From CBFCZU01 sp965602635 (GTDB taxonomy: Bacteria > Planctomycetota > Phycisphaerae > SM23-33): DNA of 13,331 nucleotides. Positions 6,791-12,320 of this stretch are shown one piece after another; positions within the stretch are counted from its first letter, which is position 1, and each line of letters begins with the position of its first letter. The stretch is taken from contig CBFCZU010000122.1 in assembly GCA_965602635.1 (NCBI GenBank), forward strand, positions 1-13,331. The letters run 5' to 3'. Position numbers and translations under genes: made by a program. The notes under the pieces were generated by a model that saw only the letters and a list, made by a program, of their open reading frames with translations, was not told the DNA's origin and made no database searches.

Positions 6791-6819
6791 TTGACAAAAC
6801 CCGCCTTTTCGGCTAACAT
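6791..6819 (+). promoter_or_regulatory. Near-consensus sigma-70 promoter for a small RNA
   Basis: Perfect TTGACA (6791-6796), 17-nt spacer, TAACAT (6814-6819, 4 of 6). This is the strongest promoter in the window. The predicted start is at about 6825-6826. No convincing start codon plus ribosome binding site follows; the sequence downstream is a series of stems ending in a terminator. Confidence 0.75.
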
Positions 6820-6825
6820 CTATCA

Positions 6826-7007
6826 GTGTGAAGGGCGTCCGGGAGCAATGCTCAGGCAAACGGACGCGTGGCTCATCGCTCCTTCGCCTTAGCACAAGGT
6901 GGAGTATTGTGCTAGTTGCAGAGGTGGTGCGGAGGTTCGGCGGTCCGGACCGGATAAGGTAGGGACCGACAGGCAACTGTCGGCGAACCCCCGCACCTGC
7001 ATTTTTT
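6826..7007 (+). ncRNA. Stand-alone structured small RNA candidate, family unknown
   Basis: About 182 nt between a strong promoter and a terminator. Predicted domains in order: (1) GAAGG (6830-6834)/CCTTC (6881-6885) stacked on GCGTCCG (6835-6841)/CGGACGC (6861-6867), with inner GAGC (6843-6846)/GCTC (6850-6853); (2) TAGCACAA (6890-6897)/TTGTGCTA (6907-6914), eight perfect pairs with the nine-base loop GGTGGAGTA; (3) GGTGCGG (6926-6932)/CCGCACC (6991-6997) continued by GGTTCG (6934-6939)/CGAACC (6984-6989), enclosing CCGACAG (6966-6972)-GCAA-CTGTCGG (6977-6983), a perfect stem with a GNRA tetraloop, and an alternative CGGTCC (6941-6946)/GGACCG (6963-6968). No signature of tmRNA, RNase P RNA, SRP RNA or a known riboswitch is complete. 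The next gene on the right is convergent, so this is not a leader of a neighbouring gene. The 3' end is set by the T run at 7002-7007. Confidence 0.68.
6918..7007 (+). terminator. Terminator stem with T6 run ending the small RNA
   Basis: The long GC-rich stem 6926-6939/6984-6997 (13 pairs, one A-C mismatch), possibly extended by GCA (6918-6920)/TGC (6998-7000), is followed by six Ts (7002-7007). On the opposite strand the same stem is not followed by a T run, so it terminates plus-strand transcription. The stem has an internal hairpin rather than a small loop, so intrinsic termination may rest on part of it. Confidence 0.6.
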
Positions 7008-7037
7008 GCGCTGAGGGGTCGAGTCGCCTGCCGCGCT

Positions 7038-7901
7038 TCAGCCGACGAACCTGAGGGCCAGGTTGGCGGCGTTGAAGAGGGTGTGGATGAGTATGGGCGC
7101 CAGCAGCCGGCCCGTGCGTTCGTAGTTGTATCCTATCACCACCGCCAGGACGAAGAGGGAAGGTACGGCCTGCGGCTGGCTCCAATGCGCCGCCGCGAAG
7201 ATCGCCGACGCGACCAGCACGGCCGGCCAGGGGCCGAAGTGCCGCCGCAGCAGGGATTGAGCCAGCCCCCGAAACAGCAGCTCCTCCCCGATGGGCACGA
7301 TCACGGCGGCCGTAATTGCCATAACCGCCAGCCATTCCCAGGGGGCGTCGCTCATGGCGCTCAGGATCGGGTGTGCGTGCTCGGGTTTGGGGGGGATGAT
7401 CCATGAGGTCAGCACGAGCAGGCCGGTGCAGACAGGCCAGGCCGCCAGCGTCGCCACGACCGCCCGGGCCGAGTCTATCCGCCACCTGCGGGCGCTGAGC
7501 CCCAACCCGCGGCGCACGCCGTTGGGGAAGCCGTTCGCCGCCAGCGCCAGCACGCCGGGTATCAGGACGGCGTGGCCGACGATCATCGCCGGTATCAGGA
7601 CGGTCATCGGCGGCGTCATGCCCTTGACCAGCTCGATCCCCTGGATCGCGGCCAGGGCCATCTGGGCCAGCAGCACGGCCCCCACGTAGAGCAGGTAAAG
7701 TGCCAGCAGCGCCAGCGGGTGTAGGCTGTTCGGCCGGCCGGGCATGCGGCGCAGGAGCAGCTTGCTTGGCCGAATCGACCGGATGAACACCCAGACGCCC
7801 AGCGCACAGATACCCATCGCCAACAGGCTCGTCTCAAAGCCGCCCGCCGCCGGGGCCGTCGAGGTCGCCTGCGCCAGCAGCGGCCACAAACCTTTTGACA
7901 T
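7038..7901 (-). CDS. CPBP-family intramembrane metalloprotease
   Basis: 287 aa integral membrane protein with about seven hydrophobic segments (for example 24-41, 61-86, 99-122, 146-168, 188-204, 222-240, 248-260). The abortive-infection/CAAX-protease (CPBP, Rce1-like) motifs are intact: EELLFR (E206, E207, R211), H239 in FAAAHW and HTLFN (H273, N277), which form the glutamate-type metal site in the membrane. Bacterial members cleave membrane or prenylated substrates or serve in peptide maturation; no substrate gene is adjacent. I chose the ATG at 7901 because it removes an unlikely Arg-rich extension that would overlap trpC; the ribosome binding site is modest (CAGGGA). It is divergent from trpC with only 19 nt between the two starts and convergent with the small RNA. 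Confidence 0.9.
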   Translation of the reverse strand: MSKGLWPLLAQATSTAPAAGGFETSLLAMGICALGVWVFIRSIRPSKLLLRRMPGRPNSLHPLALLALYLLYVGAVLLAQMALAAIQGIELVKGMTPPMTVLIPAMIVGHAVLIPGVLALAANGFPNGVRRGLGLSARRWRIDSARAVVATLAAWPVCTGLLVLTSWIIPPKPEHAHPILSAMSDAPWEWLAVMAITAAVIVPIGEELLFRGLAQSLLRRHFGPWPAVLVASAIFAAAHWSQPQAVPSLFVLAVVIGYNYERTGRLLAPILIHTLFNAANLALRFVG

Positions 7902-7922
7902 TGTCCCTGAAGCAGATAACGT
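7895..7922 (+). promoter_or_regulatory. Candidate trpC promoter overlapping the CPBP start codon
   Basis: A perfect TTGACA (7895-7900) covers part of the CPBP gene's start codon on the other strand, and TAACGT (7917-7922) follows at 16 nt (3 of 6 matches). If it is used, transcription would begin near 7929, downstream of the GTG at 7921, and trpC would start at the GTG at 7933 nearly leaderless. Otherwise the promoter lies further upstream, inside the CPBP gene. Confidence 0.35.
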
Positions 7923-8760
7923 GAATTCCACTGTGGTAGAGAATATATTGCAGCAGATCGTCCGGACCAAGCGCAAAGAGCTGGCCCGCACCAAGCGCGA
8001 GTTGCCCCTGGAGCGGGTAAAGGGGAGTCTGGCCGACGCGCCGCGGGCACGGAACCTCTTCACCGCCTGCACTTCGCAGCCTCGGGGGCTGGTCAACGTC
8101 ATCGCGGAGATCAAGAGGGCCTCGCCGTCGGCGGGGGTGATCAGCGAGGACTTCGACCCGGCGGCAATCGCCCGGCGTTACGCCTCGGCCGGGGCGGCGG
8201 CGATCAGCGTGCTCACCGACAGGCAGTATTTCCAGGGCTCGCTGGAGAACCTGCGATCGGCGCGGGACGCCGTCGAGCTGCCCGTGCTGCGCAAGGACTT
8301 CATCATCGACCCTTACCAGGTTTACGAGAGCCGCGCCGCCGGCGCCGACGGAATCCTGCTCATCGCCGAGTGCCTCACCGGCGGCGAGCTGATGGACCTG
8401 ATGATCCTGGCCGCCTCGCTGAAGCTCACCTCGCTGGTCGAGGTGCACGGGGCAGAGCAGTTGATGCAGGTCCGCTCCATGATCGGCTTCCCCCACGCGG
8501 CCTACAGCCTGCTGGGGATAAACAACCGTGACCTGACAAACTTTCAGGTGGACATCGCCACCACGCTTCGCCTGGCGGACCTGGCCGAGGACTGCCGGAC
8601 ACTGGTGAGCGAATCGGGCATCAAGATCCGCTCCGACGTGGAGCGACTCGCCGCGGCCGGCGTCAACACGGTTCTCGTCGGCGAGACGCTGATGCGTGCC
8701 GACGACATCGACGCCAAGTTCGAGGAGCTCTTCGGCCGGGAGCGGGAGAAGGAGACCTGA
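7921..8760 (+). CDS. trpC: Indole-3-glycerol phosphate synthase
   Basis: 279 aa from the GTG at 7921. It catalyses ring closure of CdRP to indole-3-glycerol phosphate, the fourth step of tryptophan synthesis, in the cytoplasm. The TIM-barrel motifs are all present: ILQQIVRTKRKELA at the N-terminus, VIAEIKRASPSAG (catalytic Lys), ISVLTDRQYFQGS, LPVLRKDFIIDPYQVYES (second catalytic Lys), GILLIA, LTSLVEVH, LLGINNRDL, LVSESGI and VLVGETLMR. The start is uncertain: GTG 7921 has a weak GAAG upstream, GTG 7933 (275 aa) has none but would place the N-terminus as in homologues. An open frame continues back to 7744 across the CPBP gene on the other strand and is not used. No other trp gene is in the window, so the pathway genes are dispersed. 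A small membrane protein gene follows after 1 nt. Confidence 0.97.
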   Translation: MNSTVVENILQQIVRTKRKELARTKRELPLERVKGSLADAPRARNLFTACTSQPRGLVNVIAEIKRASPSAGVISEDFDPAAIARRYASAGAAAISVLTDRQYFQGSLENLRSARDAVELPVLRKDFIIDPYQVYESRAAGADGILLIAECLTGGELMDLMILAASLKLTSLVEVHGAEQLMQVRSMIGFPHAAYSLLGINNRDLTNFQVDIATTLRLADLAEDCRTLVSESGIKIRSDVERLAAAGVNTVLVGETLMRADDIDAKFEELFGREREKET

Positions 8761-8761
8761 G

Positions 8762-9112
8762 ATGGCAGAGCAACTTGCCGGTGTGAGTGTGCCGAGGCGC
8801 GCCTTCATTGGCCTGGTCGCCCTGATGCTGCTGGTGTGCGTAGCGGCGCTGCTTTGGGAGCGGCCCGCCGCCGCCGCCGAGGGGCGTGTGGCCGAGGTGA
8901 AGGAGCTGCTCACCACCTTCGGCGGGCGCAGCCTGGACATCTATTGCGCCGAGGATTTCAAGGAGGAGCATCCCTCCCTGAGCAGCGTGAGACTGGTCGG
9001 CAAGGCCACCGTCCTGGGCAGGCGGTTCATTCGCATCAGGAAGGGCGACGGGGAGGAATGGCTGGTCGATCCGGAACGGATCGTGGCCATCCGTGTCCAG
9101 AAGAAGAAGTAG
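8762..9112 (+). CDS. Small exported or membrane-anchored protein, unknown
   Basis: 116 aa, family not recognised. The ATG lies one nt after the trpC stop and GGAGAAGGAG precedes it, so it is translated with trpC. Residues 12-13 are RR followed by AFIG and a hydrophobic run (about 15-31), then WERPAAAAEG: either a signal peptide cleaved after the alanines or a single anchor. The rest (about 42-116) is a compact charged domain with predicted strands, RLVGKATVLGRRFIRIRKGDGEEWLVDPERIVAIRV split over 77-112, reminiscent of small beta-rich modules whose final strand reads as an expression of 'value at position', and it ends in KKK. There are two cysteines (C26 in the hydrophobic run, C62). No enzyme motif is visible. 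The tight coupling to trpC is probably an operon accident, since nothing links it to tryptophan. Confidence 0.75.
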   Translation: MAEQLAGVSVPRRAFIGLVALMLLVCVAALLWERPAAAAEGRVAEVKELLTTFGGRSLDIYCAEDFKEEHPSLSSVRLVGKATVLGRRFIRIRKGDGEEWLVDPERIVAIRVQKKK

Positions 9113-9175
9113 CCCGCTTCAGCCCCGGGCGGCGCGGCGGAAGCCTGCGGGAAGGTGCGTTCGGGGCCTCGGGGC

Positions 9176-9889
9176 TCAGTCGGAGGCCGTGTCGTCCGGA
9201 TCGGGCTCCTGGTCGTCGGAGCCCGTTTCCTCGGCCTGGGCGTCTTCCTCGTCCGGGGGGTCCTCTTCGTCCCGCTTGCCGGGCATGCGGAGCTGCTCGA
9301 CGTTGGGCAGGTCCTCCAGCCCGCCCAGCCCGAACACCTCCAGGAACCGCCCGGTCGTGCCGTACAGCAGCGGCCTGCCGATCTCCTGGGCCCTTCCGGC
9401 GATGCGCACCAGGTCCTTCTCCATCAGGCCGCGGAGGACCTCACCGCAGGCGACGCCGCGAATGGCCTCGACGTCGGCCCGAAGCACGGGCTGGCGGTAG
9501 GCGACGATGGCGAGGGTTTCCATGGCCGCCTGCGAGAGCCTGGTGTCTCTCCTGGCGGTTGTCAGCCTGGCGACCACGTCGTTGTATTCCGGCAGCGTCT
9601 GCATCTGGTAGCCGCCGGCGATCTGGACGATGCGGAAGACGGCGCCGACCTGCTCGTAGCGCCGGTTGAGGTCGTCCACCGCCCGGCGGACGTTGCGCAC
9701 GCCGCCCAGCTCGCCGAGCTGGGAGAGCTTCTGCTCGGCCAGCGGCTTGTCGGAGGCGAACAGCAGCGTTTCGACCGTGGCAGCCAGCTCGGCCTGCTGA
9801 GACTGGGCCTCGCCCGCGGCGGCCTCGGGTGCCGCGTCGGTGTTGGCGGCCGCTTCCGACGCGGCCCCGGCTTTTTCCGATGACTTCAT
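9176..9889 (-). CDS. scpB: Segregation and condensation protein B
   Basis: 237 aa from the ATG at 9889. ScpB is the dimeric kleisin-binding partner in the SMC-ScpA-ScpB condensin that organises and segregates the chromosome. An Ala/Glu-rich N-terminal tail (1-32) is followed by a first winged helix (about 33-100: VETLLFASDKPLAEQKLS, VDDLNRRYE), the connecting GGYQMQT, and a second winged helix (about 118-185: LSQAAMETLAIVAYRQPV, RADVEAIRG, LMEKDLVRIAGR, GRPLLYGTT, FLEVFGL), all typical of the family. The C-terminus after LEDLP is a long acidic Asp/Glu tail. An alternative ATG at 9949 adds 20 residues that look unlike protein and would lie upstream of the predicted transcription start, so the shorter form is preferred although its ribosome binding site (AAGGG, 10 nt away) is weak. 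scpA is not beside it. Confidence 0.93.
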   Translation of the reverse strand: MKSSEKAGAASEAAANTDAAPEAAAGEAQSQQAELAATVETLLFASDKPLAEQKLSQLGELGGVRNVRRAVDDLNRRYEQVGAVFRIVQIAGGYQMQTLPEYNDVVARLTTARRDTRLSQAAMETLAIVAYRQPVLRADVEAIRGVACGEVLRGLMEKDLVRIAGRAQEIGRPLLYGTTGRFLEVFGLGGLEDLPNVEQLRMPGKRDEEDPPDEEDAQAEETGSDDQEPDPDDTASD

Positions 9890-9938
9890 TTCACAAAAGC
9901 CCTTGCCCAATATCGGCCGACAGGCCAGGGGAGCATGC

Positions 9939-9966
9939 AGCATATTCATCGGCGCCCAAAAGGCAA
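9939..9966 (-). promoter_or_regulatory. Candidate scpB promoter
   Basis: On the minus strand TTGCCT (9966-9961), 16-nt spacer, TATGCT (9944-9939). The match is moderate. The resulting start near 9932 would give a leader of about 43 nt before the ATG at 9889 and would exclude the alternative ATG at 9949. Confidence 0.35.
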
Positions 9967-9990
9967 GAGCGTTGGCACGAAGGAGTGAGA

Positions 9991-10019
9991 TTGGGACAGG
10001 CTTGCCCGGCGGCTATAAT
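9991..10019 (+). promoter_or_regulatory. Promoter of the sixA-DUF3604-DUF6485 unit
   Basis: TTGGGA (9991-9996), exactly 17 nt, then a perfect TATAAT (10014-10019). The predicted transcription start is near 10026, 40 nt before the sixA-like ATG, which has GGAGG six nt upstream. It diverges from scpB within a 176-nt shared region. Confidence 0.65.
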
Positions 10020-10065
10020 GCGGGGCATCATGCACTAGGCGGTTAAGCTGTCTCGGAGGCAAATC

Positions 10066-10575
10066 ATGCAGGCGATATTCATACGGCACGGGTCGGCGAC
10101 GCCGGCCGGCGGGGGAGGCGACGCCGCCCGCCCGCTCACCGACGCCGGCAGGGGCGAGGTCCGCACGACGGCACTGGCCCTGGCGGCGATGGGGGCGAAG
10201 GCACAGTTCGTCCTCACCAGCCCGCTGGCCAGGGCGGTCGAGACGGCTCAGATTGTTGCCGCCGTCCACGGCGCCGCCGAAGTGGAGCCGGCCGAGTGCC
10301 TCGCGCCGCCCGTCGATGCCAGGGCAGTCGCCTCACGCCTAGCGGACCTGGCCGGGCAGGGCCTTCAGGCCGTCGCCCTGGTCGGGCACACGCCTTCCCT
10401 GGAGAGGTGCATCGGCCATCTGGTCGCGGGCCGGGCGGTGGGAATGTCGCTGTCCAAGGCCGGGGCCGCGTGCGTGGACTTTCCGTCAGAGGGCTCGTCC
10501 GAAGCGCCGGAGCTTCTCTGGCTCATGCGGCGAGAGCAGCTCGCCGGGCTCGCCGGGGCGGACGATGATCCGTAG
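10066..10575 (+). CDS. sixA: SixA-type phosphohistidine phosphatase (histidine phosphatase superfamily)
   Basis: 169 aa. IFIRHGSA (4-11) holds the RHG motif with the phosphate-accepting His8. LTSPLARAVETAQIV (50-64) contains Arg56 of the phosphate pocket, and LVGHTPSLE (105-113) contains the second catalytic His108. The short length and the RHG...SPLxRAxxTA...GHxP pattern are those of SixA-like proteins, which in E. coli remove phosphate from phosphohistidine of the nitrogen phosphotransferase system or of sensor kinases. The start is set by GGAGG six nt before the ATG and by a clear promoter. Compared with phosphoglycerate mutases, the substrate insert is missing. It is followed by the DUF3604 gene after 39 nt. 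The physiological substrate here is unknown; the symbol is given by family resemblance. Confidence 0.86.
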   Translation: MQAIFIRHGSATPAGGGGDAARPLTDAGRGEVRTTALALAAMGAKAQFVLTSPLARAVETAQIVAAVHGAAEVEPAECLAPPVDARAVASRLADLAGQGLQAVALVGHTPSLERCIGHLVAGRAVGMSLSKAGAACVDFPSEGSSEAPELLWLMRREQLAGLAGADDDP

Positions 10576-10614
10576 CCGACCGTTGCACCCCCATAGGTTG
10601 CCAGGAGAGGACAA

Positions 10615-12066
10615 ATGGAGATCGTGTATCCCTCGGCGTTCGAGCAGCGAGTGCTTGCGGAGGAGGCCCCGGGCGGTGAGCCCAGGTACGTTTCCCTCGT
10701 CGTGCCGAGCGTAGGCCGGTCCGGTGAGCCATTCCCGGTCAAGGTCGCCGTTCTCGACCGGTGGGGCCATCCGACACTGGGCCTCGGCGGGGAGGTGCGC
10801 GTGGAGTGCCCTTCGGCCAGCCCCAGCGCGATCGAGATAGGCTTCGAGCCCGCCCGGGCGGCGGTGGCGGCCGCCCACGGCCTGACAATCGACCGGCACG
10901 GGCTCTTCCGCCTGTCCTGCGAGTTCGCCGGGGAAATCTTCCACTCCAACCCCATCCGCGTGAGCGAATCGCCCGAGACGCCCATCTACTGGGGCGATCC
11001 TCACGTCCATACCGTGCTCAGCGACTGCCACCCCGACCGCTGCCGGTCGCTGAATTTCTGCTACGTCGCGGGCAGGTGGCTTTCGGCGCTGGACTGGGTC
11101 TCGGCGGCCGACCATGTGTCCAACGGGCGCGGCTCGCCCGGCAAGTGGAAGGAACAGTCCGTCACCTCGAACCTCTACGACGAGCCCGGGCGCTTCGCCA
11201 CGCTGCCGGCCTACGAGGCCTCGCTCAAGGGCGGCTGCGGCGGCGACAACAATATCTACATGCTCCGCTGGCCGGACATCTTTGTGGACGAGTACGAGCA
11301 GGGGACGGTCAAGACGATCTGCGAGAAGCTCCCCGGCAAGCTCGGGCCCGGCGAGTTTTTCGCCGTCCCGCACCACACCACCCGCACCGGCAAGCACGGC
11401 GAGATCCCCAACGAGATTTACCCGGGCCAGGAGCTCATGCCCGTGGTCGAGATCCACTCCAAGTGGGGCACCAGCGAGTACCGCGGCAATCCCAACCCGT
11501 TGCACGAGGTGCACGGGGGCCCGAGCTATGTGGTGGATCTGCTCAACGCGGGCTTGAGGCTGGGCTTTATCGCGGGGACGGACACGCACACGACGTTCCC
11601 CGGCTGGCTCGACCGGAAGGAGCCCGGGCACATCGACCGCCTGCCGGGCCTGACGGCGGTCAGGGCCGATGAGCTGACCCGCGAGGCGGTCTTCCACGGC
11701 ATCGCCGGGCGGAGCTGCTACGCCGCCAGCCTCGAGCGGATATACCTGGACGTGACCGTGGCGGGCGCCGACATGGGCCGGGCGGTTCCATGGCCCGATG
11801 CGTCCGCGCCGCGCAGGATCGCCGTCACCGCCGCTGCCGCAAGCGACATCACGGCTGTGGAGATAGTCCGCAACGGCCGCACTATCAATAGTCAGGGCGG
11901 CGGCGACTGGAAAACGGAGCTGACCTTCGAAGATTCCGCCGATCTGGGCGGGCTCGAGTTCACCTCGGAGCGCCTCGGCCGGTTCGTGTACTATTACGTG
12001 CGTGTCACTTGCTCGTCCGGCGCGCAGGCGTGGTCCAGCCCGGTCTGGCTGCTGACGGGTGACTGA
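10615..12066 (+). CDS. DUF3604-family, PHP-like metal-dependent hydrolase
   Basis: 483 aa. After an N-terminal beta-rich domain (about 1-120) comes a PHP-like metal site: IYWGDPHVHTVLSD (124-137, ligands H130/H132), SAADHVSN (163-170, D166/H167), LPAYEAS (197-203, E201), AVPHHTT (250-256), VEIHSKWGTSE (278-288) and GFIAGTDTHTTFPG (317-330, D323/H325). The order HxH, DH, E, HH, H, DxH is that of the PHP/amidohydrolase-like fold in DUF3604 proteins. A further beta-sandwich (about 385-483) closes the protein. Members are frequent in Planctomycetota and marine bacteria but their substrates are mostly unknown. There is no signal peptide, so it is probably cytoplasmic. The ribosome binding site is GGAGAGG. 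It lies between the sixA-like and DUF6485-type genes in a likely operon. A phosphoesterase role is possible but not shown. Confidence 0.85.
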   Translation: MEIVYPSAFEQRVLAEEAPGGEPRYVSLVVPSVGRSGEPFPVKVAVLDRWGHPTLGLGGEVRVECPSASPSAIEIGFEPARAAVAAAHGLTIDRHGLFRLSCEFAGEIFHSNPIRVSESPETPIYWGDPHVHTVLSDCHPDRCRSLNFCYVAGRWLSALDWVSAADHVSNGRGSPGKWKEQSVTSNLYDEPGRFATLPAYEASLKGGCGGDNNIYMLRWPDIFVDEYEQGTVKTICEKLPGKLGPGEFFAVPHHTTRTGKHGEIPNEIYPGQELMPVVEIHSKWGTSEYRGNPNPLHEVHGGPSYVVDLLNAGLRLGFIAGTDTHTTFPGWLDRKEPGHIDRLPGLTAVRADELTREAVFHGIAGRSCYAASLERIYLDVTVAGADMGRAVPWPDASAPRRIAVTAAAASDITAVEIVRNGRTINSQGGGDWKTELTFEDSADLGGLEFTSERLGRFVYYYVRVTCSSGAQAWSSPVWLLTGD

Positions 12067-12103
12067 CGGGCCGCCGTGGCGAAGGAGAAGGAAAGGCGAT
12101 TCC

Positions 12104-12298
12104 ATGGAGTGCAGCAAAGAGCAGAACCTCAGTCGCTGCAATTGCACCTACGCCGGCTGCAGCAGGAAGGGCGTGTGCTGCGATTGCATCTCTTACCACC
12201 TCGCGATGAAGCAGCTCCCGGGATGCTGCTTCCCGGACGAGGTGGAGCGGACCTACGATCGGTCCTTCAAGGCCTTCGCCAAGGCGTGGGCCCTCTGA
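12104..12298 (+). CDS. Small Cys-rich protein, DUF6485-type
   Basis: 64 aa. Ten of the residues are metal-binding candidates: C3, C12, C14, C19, C25, C26, C28, H32, C41 and C42, in the pattern CNCTYAGC-SRKG-VCCDC-ISYH-LPGCCFP. This agrees with the DUF6485 proteins I remember (NCxCxYxGCxRKGxCCxC, H, LPxCFFP, TYDRS). It probably binds zinc or an iron-sulfur cluster; no function is known. The ATG at 12104 is preferred over in-frame 12059, which would add an Arg-rich piece overlapping the end of the DUF3604 gene; AAGG lies eight nt upstream. It is 37 nt after the DUF3604 stop and its own stop is 22 nt from the stop of the convergent serine hydrolase gene. No hairpin terminator was seen in that gap. 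Confidence 0.82.
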   Translation: MECSKEQNLSRCNCTYAGCSRKGVCCDCISYHLAMKQLPGCCFPDEVERTYDRSFKAFAKAWAL

Positions 12299-12320
12299 GC
12301 GGATGGGCGACAGGCCGCCG

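Noticed and set aside
5578..6819. 413-codon minus-strand frame across rmuC and the flavodoxin-like gene
   Set aside because: It runs antisense through two clear genes and over the small-RNA promoter, and the translation has no family features.
6826..7007. Small RNA as tmRNA, RNase P RNA, SRP RNA or cyclic-di-GMP riboswitch
   Set aside because: I looked for the tRNA-like ends, the RNase P core stretch GAGGAAAGTCC, the SRP GGAAGCAGC region and the cyclic-di-GMP core; none is present as a whole. A search with covariance models would still be decisive.
7744..7920. Extension of trpC upstream to 7744
   Set aside because: The added 59 residues lie antisense to the CPBP gene and do not resemble the N-terminus of the enzyme family.
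9113..9175. Bidirectional terminator between the trpC-linked gene and scpB
   Set aside because: The stretch is GC-rich with small complementary pieces but has no convincing stem and no T or A run on either side.
10486..12147. 553-codon minus-strand open frame opposite the DUF3604 gene
   Set aside because: It has no recognisable domain, and the opposite strand carries a protein with a complete metal-binding motif series.
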